Positions 39,602-47,986 of a DNA stretch of 64,000 bases are shown here, piece by piece. Both the position numbers and the translations under genes were made by a program. The DNA lies in NCBI GenBank assembly GCA_938045585.1, contig CALIAU010000005.1:244535-308534 (forward strand), in the 5' to 3' direction. Origin of the DNA: an uncultured Saprospiraceae bacterium. GTDB taxonomy: Bacteria > Bacteroidota > Bacteroidia > Chitinophagales > Saprospiraceae. The notes below the pieces were generated by a model, which was given only the letters and a program-made list of their open reading frames with translations, did not search any database and was not told where the DNA came from. Every line of letters starts with the position of its first letter. Position 1 is the stretch's first letter.

Positions 39602-40645
39602 ATGAGAAATCTTAAATTTTTAATTCTTGCGATTATTACATGCGCAATCACTCTCTCACTAAACGCACAAGAAAACTTAAACTTAACCGCTCCTCTGTTA
39701 GCTCCAGCCCCTATGGGATCTGTGGAATCTAACGGATCTGGATGTTTTAGTTTTTCTATTCAAAATGTAAATAACCCAGGTTATCCAAATGCTGGAGATA
39801 CTGAAATTGAAATACAACTAGATCTGATAGCAGCTTCAAACGGAGTAGCTGACCTTTCTTCAGACCTATCTCCAGGTGCATATGATTGGTCTTATGATTC
39901 TGGAACTAATACATATACTGGAATTCAATCAGGCCCAATTGGGTTTTTATATTCTGAGACTATAACAGTTTGTTTTGATGTTATAGCAAACTCACCTTGT
40001 CCAGTCGAAGAATTAGGATTTACAGCAACTGGAACCATCAATTCAGGAGATGATGGAAATACAACGGATAATATAGCATCTTCATATACATGTACAGAAG
40101 AGTCAATTGTGTTACCTGTTGTCTTATCTCATTTTACTGCTAGCAGAAAGGATGCAACAAGTGCACTAGCATGGACTACTGCAACAGAAGTAAATAATTC
40201 ACATTTTATCGTAGAGCGTTCTACAGATGGACAAACTTTTGAAGAAATTGGAAAGGTAGAAGGACATGGAACAACATCTTCTTTTACACAATATACATTT
40301 ATTGATCTAAGCCCAGTTACAGGTAAAAACTACTATCGCTTAAACCAGTATGATTTCGACGGAAGAAATGATAAGTCTGAGATACGAGTTGTAGAATTTG
40401 TGGATACAAAAACGAGTATTACAGTGTTCCCAAATCCTGCAGTTGATTTTATAAGAGTCTCGCATGTAGAAGAAGAGGCAAAACTTGAATTCTATAATAT
40501 GTCTGGAAAGCTAGCATATGTGAATACTATTTCTGAAGATACTGTTGTAAGTACAAAAAGCTTAGCAGGAGGAACTTATATTCTTCAGGTACTAGATATA
40601 CATGGTAATAAACTACATACTGAAAAGATAGTAGTCAATAAATAA
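39602..40645 (+). CDS. Secreted T9SS-sorted protein, paralogue 1
   Basis: 347 aa. Signal peptide cleaved near LSLNAQ (22). The N-terminal domain contains GSGCFSFSIQNVNNPGYPNAGDTEIEI and SETITVCFDV; a middle FN3-like domain follows LPVVLSHFTASRKDA, with WTTATEVNNSHFIVERS and GKNYYRLNQYDFDG; the C-terminal type A sorting domain is TVFPNPAVDFIRVSHVEE through GNKLHTEKIVVNK. Exported across the outer membrane by T9SS and probably anchored or released at the surface. Strongly similar to the gene at 41002; function unknown. Own terminator at 40703. Confidence 0.88.
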   Translation: MRNLKFLILAIITCAITLSLNAQENLNLTAPLLAPAPMGSVESNGSGCFSFSIQNVNNPGYPNAGDTEIEIQLDLIAASNGVADLSSDLSPGAYDWSYDSGTNTYTGIQSGPIGFLYSETITVCFDVIANSPCPVEELGFTATGTINSGDDGNTTDNIASSYTCTEESIVLPVVLSHFTASRKDATSALAWTTATEVNNSHFIVERSTDGQTFEEIGKVEGHGTTSSFTQYTFIDLSPVTGKNYYRLNQYDFDGRNDKSEIRVVEFVDTKTSITVFPNPAVDFIRVSHVEEEAKLEFYNMSGKLAYVNTISEDTVVSTKSLAGGTYILQVLDIHGNKLHTEKIVVNK

Positions 40646-40702
40646 ATTCACCAAGGCACTATTAATCTTAGGATTGAAAGGTCTTAAGATTAGGGTACTA
40701 AT

Positions 40703-40741
40703 AGCTCGTCAAACTGCAAAGGCAGCAGGCGGGCTTTTTTT
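40703..40741 (+). terminator. Intrinsic terminator with compound stem
   Basis: Outer stem AGCTCGTC (40703-40710) with GGCGGGCT (40728-40735), two G-U pairs; inner stem CTGC-aaag-GCAG (40714-40725); then a run of T from 40735. Ends the first T9SS paralogue's transcript. Confidence 0.75.
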
Positions 40742-40811
40742 ATTCCTTGGTTTACAAATTCATATATAGTCTAATGCTCAATTTGAAGAAGTCAATTACT
40801 TTACATTTTTA

Positions 40812-40829
40812 TTGACAACTTCTTGTCAA
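40812..40829. promoter_or_regulatory. Perfect 7-bp inverted repeat, possible operator
   Basis: TTGACAA-cttc-TTGTCAA in the 356-nt gap between the two T9SS paralogues, 173 nt before the second gene. It could be a dimeric regulator site. No T-tract follows, so it is not a terminator. The rest of the gap (40742-41001) shows nothing else I can name. Confidence 0.35.
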
Positions 40830-41001
40830 ATTAATGCTTAAATGAAATTAATCCTATTATGTATAGGGGTCATTAATTTTAAATTTGTCCTTTCGATGGA
40901 GGTCGCTATATTATTCACATCCTTATTTTTTAAGCAATACTTCCAAATAATTGCTAAAGTGTAAATACCCTCTTTACTTAACACTTAAAAATATAGGTTT
41001 A

Positions 41002-42030
41002 ATGAAACAAACTATTCTCGCCTTATTGGTACTATGTATCAGTATGAATGACTCCTTACGTGCTCAAGAAAATTTAAGTATTACCGCTCCAGGGATAATT
41101 CCTGCCCCTCTAAACATGGAGGAAAATGGTGGATCTGGTTGCTACTTTTTCTCCATTCAAAATGTCAATTTACCTGGATACCCTAATGCTGGGGATACAG
41201 AAATTCAAATCGAAATGAACAATATAACGCCTCCTAATGGCCTTGATGATCTTAGTTCTGATCTTTCTCCCAGCCATTATACTTGGAGCTATGATGCGGC
41301 AACAAATTCATATCTAGGTGTGCAAACACTGCCTATTGGATTCCTATATTCAGAGGTTATAACAGTTTGTTTTGATGTAACAACAGACTCCCAGTGTCCA
41401 ATCGAAAACAATGGACATACCGTTACAGGTATTGTGATTAATGGAGAAGATGGAAATACGGACGACAATGTTGCTGCGTCTTTTACATGTACGGATAATA
41501 TCACTGCTTTACCAATTGATCTTTTAGCATTCGTTGGGAAAAACCATGAGGGAAAAACTCATCTTAACTGGATTACAGCATCTGAAATAAATAATTCTCA
41601 TTTTATAATTGAACGTTCTACTAATGGTGCTCACTTTGAAGAAATAGGAAAAGTAGAAGGGAATGGAACTACCTTAGATATATCACACTATACATTTGTA
41701 GATGACAATCCAACTGCAGGAGAAAATTATTATAGACTCAGACAATATGATTTTGATAATACGAATGAACTTTCAAATATTGTCTTTGTAGAATTTGATA
41801 GTCCAAGAGCAAATATCTATCCAAATCCTGCAAGCAACTTTCTACGCTTCCAAAATATAGAAATAGGTTCTTCACTGGAGATATATCGCATGGATGGTCA
41901 ACGCATCTCAGAGCAGACAGTAGAGAATGGAACAATCAATGTAAGTCAACTCGAACAAGGAACTTACATCTTCAAAGTAGTAAGTCCAACTGGTGCTTTA
42001 GAACTGGTAGAAAAAATAATAATCACATAA
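41002..42030 (+). CDS. Secreted T9SS-sorted protein, paralogue 2
   Basis: 342 aa from the ATG at 41002 (MKQTILALLVLC), which starts a good signal peptide; the longer frame from 40951 has no signal and is rejected. Same three-part layout as 39602: SGCYFFSIQNVNLPGYPNAGDTEIQIE, then LPIDLLAFVGKNHEGKTHLNW and NNSHFIIERSTNGAHFEEIGKVEGNG, then the sorting domain NIYPNPASNFLRFQN to ELVEKIIIT. The two genes have many identical blocks in the same order, indicating a tandem duplication. Convergent with uvrA. Confidence 0.87.
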   Translation: MKQTILALLVLCISMNDSLRAQENLSITAPGIIPAPLNMEENGGSGCYFFSIQNVNLPGYPNAGDTEIQIEMNNITPPNGLDDLSSDLSPSHYTWSYDAATNSYLGVQTLPIGFLYSEVITVCFDVTTDSQCPIENNGHTVTGIVINGEDGNTDDNVAASFTCTDNITALPIDLLAFVGKNHEGKTHLNWITASEINNSHFIIERSTNGAHFEEIGKVEGNGTTLDISHYTFVDDNPTAGENYYRLRQYDFDNTNELSNIVFVEFDSPRANIYPNPASNFLRFQNIEIGSSLEIYRMDGQRISEQTVENGTINVSQLEQGTYIFKVVSPTGALELVEKIIIT

Positions 42031-42055
42031 ACTTAGATAAATTGCATATCTATAG

Positions 42056-42089
42056 AAAAAGCGCATTAGAAATTTCTAATGCGCTTTTT
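42056..42089. terminator. Bidirectional intrinsic terminator
   Basis: AAAAAGCGCATTAG (42056-42069), 6-nt loop, CTAATGCGCTTTTT (42076-42089). A perfect 14-bp palindrome with A and T tracts, serving the T9SS paralogue (+) and uvrA (-). Confidence 0.9.
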
Positions 42090-44924
42090 CTATTTTAGTT
42101 TTTCTTTCAAGAATTTTCCAGTATGCGAAGTTTTTACCTTTACTAGATCTTCTGGTCTTCCCTCAAACACAAGATCACCACCCAGCAGGCCTCCATCTGG
42201 ACCAAGGTCTATAACCCAATCTGCAGATTTTATCACTTCCATATTATGCTCTACTACTAACACTGTGTGCCCCTGCTCTATCAATGCATTCAATGCAGTT
42301 AGCAACTTATTAATATCATGAAAATGTAAACCTGTCGTAGGTTCGTCAAAAATGAAAAGTATATTCTGTGATGCATTCGATTTGCCTAGAAAGGATGCCA
42401 ATTTTACTCTTTGTGCCTCTCCCCCAGATAAGGTACTAGAGGCCTGTCCAAGTTGAACATAACCTAGTCCTACATCTTGTAAGGGTAGCAACTTATTTAA
42501 AATTGCTCTCTTATCTTCAAAAAAATCTATAGCACCATCAATACTCATATGTAGGATGTCAAAAATATTTTTACCCTTATACTCTACCTCAAGAATCTCA
42601 TCCTTAAACTTCCTTCCTTTACAATCCTCACAAGTTAATTTTACATCTGCAAGAAACTGCATCTCCACCGTAATTTCTCCCTCTCCCTTGCAATTCTCAC
42701 ATCGACCTCCTTCTATATTAAATGAGAAATGCTTCAGCTTATAGCCCCTTATTTTTGATAACTGTTGGTCCGTAAATAATTTACGAATTGCATCCCAGGC
42801 TTTAACATAGGTTACAGGATTAGATCTTGAAGATTTCCCGATAGGGTTTTGATTAATCATCTCCACCGCGTCTATTTGCGCTGTATCCCCTTCTAATGCA
42901 TCGTAGACTCCCATGGCAGAAGCAAATGATTCTCCTAGTTCTTTCTTAACTGCTGGGTAAAGAACATGTTTCACCAAGGATGTTTTACCAGAACCAGACA
43001 CGCCAGTTACAACTGTCATTGCTCGTAATGGTATAGTAACATCTATGTTATTTATATTATGCTGCCGTACACCTTTCAATATTAGTTTATTAGAAAACTT
43101 TCTACGAGATGAGGGTACATCTATCGACATTTCATTTGTAAGGTACAGACGAGTCAAGCCCTTATTTTTTTTTGAAAGCATCTTTTTATAAGGACCTGAA
43201 AACACCAACTCTCCACCAAAGACCCCTGCCTGTGGTCCAATGTCAATAATGTGATCAGCATTTCTTATTACATCCTCTTCGTGTTCCACAACTATAACTG
43301 TGTTCTTCAAATCTCGCAGGTTTTTAAGGACCTTTACTAACTTCTCTGTATCCTTTGGGTGCAAACCTATACTTGGCTCATCTAAAATATAAATAGAGTT
43401 AGTTAAATTTGAACCTATCGTTCTCGTAAGGTTAATGCGTTGTGTCTCTCCCCCACTTAAACTAGAGGATACTCTATTAAGATCTAGATACGAAAGCCCT
43501 ACATCCATCATTGTCTGAAGACGCATATTTATTTCTAAGAGTATCCTACTTGCTAATTGTGCATTATACTTAGATAGCTTGATGTTTTTAAAAAATGCAT
43601 GCAGCTCGTCTATAGGCATTTTTATCAACTCGGAAATGCGTTTATTTCCCACATATACATACTGTGCTTCTTTCCTTAATCGGCCTCCTCTACAGCTTGG
43701 GCAGCTTGTCCTTCCTCTATAGCGCGCTAACATTACACGATTCTGAATCTTATAAGACTTCTTTTCTATTGAAGCAAAATAATCATAGATACCATGTACA
43801 TCTACATTTCCATTCCATAGCAATTCTTGTTCGTCCTCTGTAAGTTCTTCATATGGCCTATGTATAGGAAAGTCGTAAGCTTGCGCTGCTAGAATAAACT
43901 TATCTAACCAACGTGAAGATTTCTCTCCTTTCCAACAAAATACAGCACCTGATTGTACAGACAGCGTTTTATTAGGAATCACCTTATTTTCATCGATACC
44001 CAAGACACGACCATACCCTTCACATTGTGGGCAGGCTCCATAAGGGTTATTATAATTAAACAACTGATGGGAAGGCTCTAGGAAAGTCATCCCGTCTAAT
44101 TCAAACTTATTATTAAACTTGGTAAAACTCTTTTTACTTTCATCAATATAACATTCACCCCCTCCTTCATAAAAAGATGTAGTAACAGAGTCGGCAATAC
44201 GTTTGCGATTTTCTTCATCCTTATCTATGACAAATCGATCGATTAGTACATAAATCTTCTTCTTAATCTTTTCCTTCTTTTTATCCAAGAGCTTAGAGCC
44301 AGAATCTATAAAATCTTCAATGTATTGTAATTCATCATCTATTAAGATGCGGGTGTATCCTTTTTGCAACAATAGGTTTAACTCTTGCTTTAGTGTCCTA
44401 TCTTGATAAGCCTCTTGTAGGAGTATATATAAGTGCACACGTGTTCCTTCTTTTTTCTTCCACAAGTAATTTACAACATCTGTAATTGTGTTTTTCTTAA
44501 CTGCCTTCCCCGACACGGGTGAAATGGTTGTACCGATACGTCCATATAATAGCCTGAAGTAATCATATATCTCAGTCAAGGAGCCTACTGTAGATCGTGC
44601 ATTACTCGTTGTGACTTTCTGCTCAACTGCGATCGCAGGACTTATCCCTTTAATAAAGTCCACTTCTGGTTTTTTCATTCGAGACAAAAACTGCCGTGCA
44701 TAGGAAGATAAGCTTTCTACATATCTGCGTTGACCCTCAGCATATAGCGTATCCATTACGAGCGAAGATTTCCCCGAACCACTTAGTCCCGTCACCACAA
44801 TCAGCTGTTCTTTGGGTATTTCTAGCTCAATATTCTTCAAATTATTGGTGCGAGCACCCTTAATATGTATGTGTTTTGTAGGGCCTGAAGCCCCATTTTT
44901 AGCGGTTTTTAGAGATTTTGTCAT
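42090..44924 (-). CDS. uvrA: Excinuclease ABC subunit A
   Basis: 944 aa damage-recognition ATPase of nucleotide excision repair. First Walker A GLSGSGKSS (46-54), second GVSGSGKTS in the C-terminal half. Zinc modules CPQCEGYGR, CPSCRGGRLRK and CENCKGEGEITVEMQ...CEDCKGRKF are present. ABC signatures SSLSGGETQRINL and STLSGGEAQRVKLA are both intact. The insertion region before the first signature is shorter in zinc cysteines than in E. coli but usual for the phylum. No uvrB or uvrC nearby. Confidence 0.97.
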   Translation of the reverse strand: MTKSLKTAKNGASGPTKHIHIKGARTNNLKNIELEIPKEQLIVVTGLSGSGKSSLVMDTLYAEGQRRYVESLSSYARQFLSRMKKPEVDFIKGISPAIAVEQKVTTSNARSTVGSLTEIYDYFRLLYGRIGTTISPVSGKAVKKNTITDVVNYLWKKKEGTRVHLYILLQEAYQDRTLKQELNLLLQKGYTRILIDDELQYIEDFIDSGSKLLDKKKEKIKKKIYVLIDRFVIDKDEENRKRIADSVTTSFYEGGGECYIDESKKSFTKFNNKFELDGMTFLEPSHQLFNYNNPYGACPQCEGYGRVLGIDENKVIPNKTLSVQSGAVFCWKGEKSSRWLDKFILAAQAYDFPIHRPYEELTEDEQELLWNGNVDVHGIYDYFASIEKKSYKIQNRVMLARYRGRTSCPSCRGGRLRKEAQYVYVGNKRISELIKMPIDELHAFFKNIKLSKYNAQLASRILLEINMRLQTMMDVGLSYLDLNRVSSSLSGGETQRINLTRTIGSNLTNSIYILDEPSIGLHPKDTEKLVKVLKNLRDLKNTVIVVEHEEDVIRNADHIIDIGPQAGVFGGELVFSGPYKKMLSKKNKGLTRLYLTNEMSIDVPSSRRKFSNKLILKGVRQHNINNIDVTIPLRAMTVVTGVSGSGKTSLVKHVLYPAVKKELGESFASAMGVYDALEGDTAQIDAVEMINQNPIGKSSRSNPVTYVKAWDAIRKLFTDQQLSKIRGYKLKHFSFNIEGGRCENCKGEGEITVEMQFLADVKLTCEDCKGRKFKDEILEVEYKGKNIFDILHMSIDGAIDFFEDKRAILNKLLPLQDVGLGYVQLGQASSTLSGGEAQRVKLASFLGKSNASQNILFIFDEPTTGLHFHDINKLLTALNALIEQGHTVLVVEHNMEVIKSADWVIDLGPDGGLLGGDLVFEGRPEDLVKVKTSHTGKFLKEKLK

Positions 44925-45209
44925 AAATATACGGTCAAAGCGTAGGGGTAATGTAGTATTTTTTATGTCTATAAGTTAGCATCTCAAACGTGAGATCTTA
45001 CTGAAAATGAGGCGTTTCTGAGCTATCCGGTTAAAATCACGTTAATATAGCTTTGAAAATGGATTATAAGATGGAATGGCCTATATATTGCATCTTAAGG
45101 ATTTATTATTTACTTTTATTCAAAATTACTACTTATAGCATAGATATCTACAATTAAACTAACAAGACTAGGGCCTTGGGCCGATTTTTTAATATTTAAT
45201 TGTGGAATT

Positions 45210-45791
45210 ATGCAAGTGAGTCAAGTAAAAGATAAAGACCTTATCATCCAGTACCTTGAAGGGAATCATAAAGCCTTCGAGATCCTCCTTAACAGACATA
45301 GAAATAAGATTTACACTTCAATCTACTTATTCGTAAAGGATAGGGATTTAGCTGAAGACATTTTTCAAGATGTGTTCATCAAGATCATAGATACGCTGCG
45401 TAAGGGAAAGTACAACCATGAAGGAAAATTCCTCCAATGGGCAATGCGTATCTCTTACAATATGTGTGTGGATCATTTCAGAAGAGAAAAGAGAAGAACT
45501 AAAGTATCTCCATCTGAAACATTTGACATTTTCGATGTACTCGAGAGCAAAGACGACAACCGTGAAACTGCAATTATTAAAAACCAATTGCATACGAAGG
45601 TGCGCGAACTAGTGGATCAGCTACCACCAGAACAAAGAGAAGTCGTTATTCTGAGACATTATGCAGATATGAGTTTCAAAGAAATCTCGCAACTGACACA
45701 GGTTAGTATTAATACTGCCTTAGGAAGAATGCGATATGCTTTGATCAATATGCGTAAGATGATCGAAAGTAAAAAGATGCAGTTAGTTTAG
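45210..45791 (+). CDS. ECF-type RNA polymerase sigma factor
   Basis: 193 aa. Sigma-70 region 2 (about 10-85; FEILLNRHRNKIYTSIYLFVKDRDLAEDIFQDVF) and region 4 (about 125-180; LPPEQREVVILRHYADMSFKEISQLTQVSINTALGRMRYAL). Length and domains fit ECF factors. No recognisable anti-sigma gene adjoins it; the next gene encodes a small acidic protein. A terminator follows. Confidence 0.94.
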   Translation: MQVSQVKDKDLIIQYLEGNHKAFEILLNRHRNKIYTSIYLFVKDRDLAEDIFQDVFIKIIDTLRKGKYNHEGKFLQWAMRISYNMCVDHFRREKRRTKVSPSETFDIFDVLESKDDNRETAIIKNQLHTKVRELVDQLPPEQREVVILRHYADMSFKEISQLTQVSINTALGRMRYALINMRKMIESKKMQLV

Positions 45792-45800
45792 ACTCAACAA

Positions 45801-45862
45801 TAAATATTAATCCATAGCTTTTCAGGCAGCAGCAATAATGATTGTTCTGCCTGTTTTTTTTG
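45801..45862 (+). terminator. Intrinsic terminator, copy 1 of a duplicated segment
   Basis: AATATTAATCCATAGCTT leads into AGGCAG-(c)-AGCAAT, loop aatg, ATTGTT-CTGCCT, then TTTTTTTT. Ends the sigma-factor transcript. A nearly identical segment is found at 46861-46921. Confidence 0.85.
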
Positions 45863-45882
45863 CCCTATTAAAGAGAATGTTA

Positions 45883-46001
45883 GGGTGTCACCCATATCCC
45901 TCGACTGCGCTCAGGATATGCGTCGCTCCCTTCCATACTCCGCTGGCGCTCGGTCCTTCGGACTCAGCCTGCGGCTGATATTGCAGGCAGCTGACACAAG
46001 C
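45883..46001 (+). repeat. GC-rich structured repeat, copy B
   Basis: GGGTGTCACCC, hairpin CATATCC (45893-45899)/GGATATG (45914-45920), GTCGCTCCCTTCCA, hairpins GTCC-ttc-GGAC and CAGCC-tgc-GGCTG, then GCAGGCAGCTGACAC. The ends pair as GTGTCA (45885-45890) with TGACAC (45992-45997), a different sequence from copies A and C but in the same place. Lies between the sigma-factor terminator and the acidic-protein gene. Confidence 0.8.
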
Positions 46002-46068
46002 CAAATTTTAAATCAAAGACCAGAGACTTATTATAACATTCTTCGTCTTAAAAATATAAATAAGAACA

Positions 46069-46563
46069 ATGAGAGGACTAGTTCGTATGTTGATTATGTT
46101 TGCCCCAATGCTTATTAGGCAATTCGAAAAATATCAAAGAAATAAAGCTAGACGTCTGCCCAAACAAAGCTCTGAGCCTTATCCAGCCAGAGAATCACAA
46201 TCCTCTAGAAGACAAGAGCACCATTCCAGACAAAACGAACATAGAGATATCAATCTAGAAATAAAAACAACAAAACGAAAAGAATTAAGTGTTGAAGAAC
46301 GGAATTTTAAACTTAAGGAAGAAGACATCATGTTAGATAAAGAAGACTTACGCTATCTGAAGGAAGATACTCAAACTGAAAAATTAAATAGCCTTGATCT
46401 TGAGGAACAAATGGAAGAGCTTGAGCAGATGGGCATTGAAGAACCTGACCAGAACGGTAATGAAGAACTCAAGAAGAGGCATATCGAAGAACTTCCACCC
46501 GAGAAAAAAAACGAGTCTAATCTTGATTTAGAGGATTTACAAGACCTCTTTGATACGGAGTAA
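46069..46563 (+). CDS. Small acidic protein with hydrophobic N-terminus, unknown function
   Basis: 164 aa. N-terminal hydrophobic stretch (GLVRMLIMFAPMLI), then a basic segment rich in Arg/Lys/Gln/His (about 18-75), then a strongly acidic, Leu-rich helix-forming part (LSVEERNFKLKEEDIMLDKEDLRYL to the end). Probably membrane-associated with a coiled coil. No family recognised. It could partner the upstream sigma factor, but nothing in the sequence shows this. Confidence 0.6.
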   Translation: MRGLVRMLIMFAPMLIRQFEKYQRNKARRLPKQSSEPYPARESQSSRRQEHHSRQNEHRDINLEIKTTKRKELSVEERNFKLKEEDIMLDKEDLRYLKEDTQTEKLNSLDLEEQMEELEQMGIEEPDQNGNEELKKRHIEELPPEKKNESNLDLEDLQDLFDTE

Positions 46564-47055
46564 AGAAAAAAGTGGAGTCCACATGTGGCAACAAGTAGTT
46601 ACATCAAACAAAATATCATTAGTCCGCCATTTGTCACTTTAGTTAAAAGACTTTTTTTTGTCCTATAAGGAGACAGCGAATTGCTATGGCAATTAAGAAT
46701 GGGGTAAAGATAGTGCGGTAGGTACTGGGATTTGAGAGAGAATAGGCTTTATCTGAAGCCATAAAAATATCATATGTCTTAAAATCCCCTAAATGTTAAA
46801 AAACAAAAAATGATGTTACTTACTGAATTTAGAACGTCTTAAGAGTACACACCAAAAGAAAATATTAATCCATAGCTTAAAAGGCAGTAGCAATAAAGAT
46901 TGTTCTGCCTTCTTTTTTTGAATACAACTCTTACTTAACAGGTTCCAAGCCATATTCCAATTCCACCTACTAGATGTAGGTAAAAATTCATTTACCAACC
47001 TTTTTACTTTTCTCTGCATCATACTATTAATTAGCTACACGAAAAAACGCAATGT
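46564..47055 (+). repeat. Gene-free region with a second copy of the sigma-factor terminator
   Basis: 492 nt without a credible gene. At 46861-46921, AATATTAATCCATAGCTT and the hairpin AGGCAG-(t)-AGCAAT, loop aaag, ATTGTT-CTGCCT with a T-tract repeat the segment at 45801-45862 almost base for base. Just before it, CGTCTTAAGAGT (46834-46845) is identical to the start block of hairpin RNA copy 1 at 53197. This suggests a remnant of a duplicated transcription unit or an unannotated short RNA. I see no promoter match. Confidence 0.55.
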
Positions 47056-47826
47056 ATGAGCACACACAAATATCCCACCTGGGACAGGAATCGGTCTGTC
47101 TTTTTGAAACTAGGTTTCATCCTTGCACTCCTAACTGTAATCATTTTATTTCAGACAGAATCAAGAGCGACTCCTCCAGAAGAGTATGACATAGAACCAT
47201 TAGAAGAAATTTTAACAACACCCGAACGTACGGTACAAAAGAAAAAAGTAAAAACACCTCCTGTCAAACCACCAGAGCCAGAAGATATTATTGAGAAAAT
47301 AGATGAACAGGACGAATTTGTAGAAGAGAAAGAGGAGCCAATTGAAGACAAAGAAAATACACCAGTTCGTGATTCAAAAGAAGAATACATACTGCCTAAA
47401 GTAGATACCAGTGCTAAGACAATTGCTCCTCCTACTCCAGCACCTGAACCTGATCCAGAACCTGAAGAAACACCCTTAGTAATTAGGGCAGAAAAAATGC
47501 CAGCATTTGATGGTTGCGTAGATATAATTGAAGAGGAAGACAGAAGAAAGTGCACAGAAGAAGCACTCCTCTCATTTATCTATTCTAAGTTACGTTATCC
47601 TGTTCTTGCTAAAGAGAACGGAATTGAAGGGCGCGTAGTATCTAGTTTTGTAGTAGATAAAAATGGGAGGGTAAGGGATATTGAGATTCGTAGAGATATA
47701 GGAGGTGGATGCGGAAATGTTGTTGAAAAAATACTAGAACAAATGCCTACCTGGATCCCAGGAAAACAAAATGGCAGACCAGTTCATGTCATGTATACCA
47801 TTCCGATAAAATTTCAGCTTGATTAG
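47056..47826 (+). CDS. TonB-like energy transducer protein
   Basis: 256 aa. Cytoplasmic N-terminus, one membrane helix (about 15-35), a long Pro/Glu/Lys-rich periplasmic spacer (about 45-150) and a C-terminal TonB_C domain (about 165-256; SFIYSKLRYPVLAKENGIEGRVVSSFVVDKNGRV and MPTWIPGKQNGRPVHVMYTIPIKFQL). It should couple the proton motive force to outer-membrane receptors. No exbB/exbD adjoin it. Two cysteines (CVDI and RKC) precede the domain, as in many Bacteroidota TonB proteins. Confidence 0.92.
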   Translation: MSTHKYPTWDRNRSVFLKLGFILALLTVIILFQTESRATPPEEYDIEPLEEILTTPERTVQKKKVKTPPVKPPEPEDIIEKIDEQDEFVEEKEEPIEDKENTPVRDSKEEYILPKVDTSAKTIAPPTPAPEPDPEPEETPLVIRAEKMPAFDGCVDIIEEEDRRKCTEEALLSFIYSKLRYPVLAKENGIEGRVVSSFVVDKNGRVRDIEIRRDIGGGCGNVVEKILEQMPTWIPGKQNGRPVHVMYTIPIKFQLD

Positions 47827-47834
47827 CTTAATCT

Positions 47835-47876
47835 AGACTTGGACGTTTATGCTTTTATCGTCCAAGTCTTTTTTTA
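47835..47876 (+). terminator. Intrinsic terminator after the TonB-like gene
   Basis: AGACTTGGACG (47835-47845), 13-nt loop, CGTCCAAGTCT (47859-47869), then a T-run to 47876. An 11-bp perfect stem. Confidence 0.88.
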
Positions 47877-47938
47877 CCATAGTTAGAAATAACAATTAGC
47901 TTACAAGGATAATCATTTGATTTAAGCTAATAAATTAA

Positions 47939-47968
47939 GAACGCCACTTCCCTTTGGAAATGGCGTTC
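47939..47968 (-). terminator. Hairpin at the 3' end of the fasciclin gene
   Basis: GAACGCCA-c-TTCC (47939-47951) pairs with GGAA-a-TGGCGTTC (47956-47968), a long stem with one mismatch and a 4-nt loop. On the minus strand it is followed by TTAATTTATTAGC, a weak T-rich tail, so it may be a terminator or a 3'-end stabiliser. Confidence 0.55.
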
Positions 47969-47986
47969 AAAACAACATTTATTAGT

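Noticed and set aside
45885..46118. 77-codon plus-strand frame over repeat copy B
   Set aside because: Begins inside the structured repeat and ends inside the acidic-protein gene in another frame.
46816..47022. 68-codon minus-strand frame with a hydrophobic middle
   Set aside because: It overlaps the duplicated terminator and the upstream region of the TonB-like gene; no family or signal supports it.
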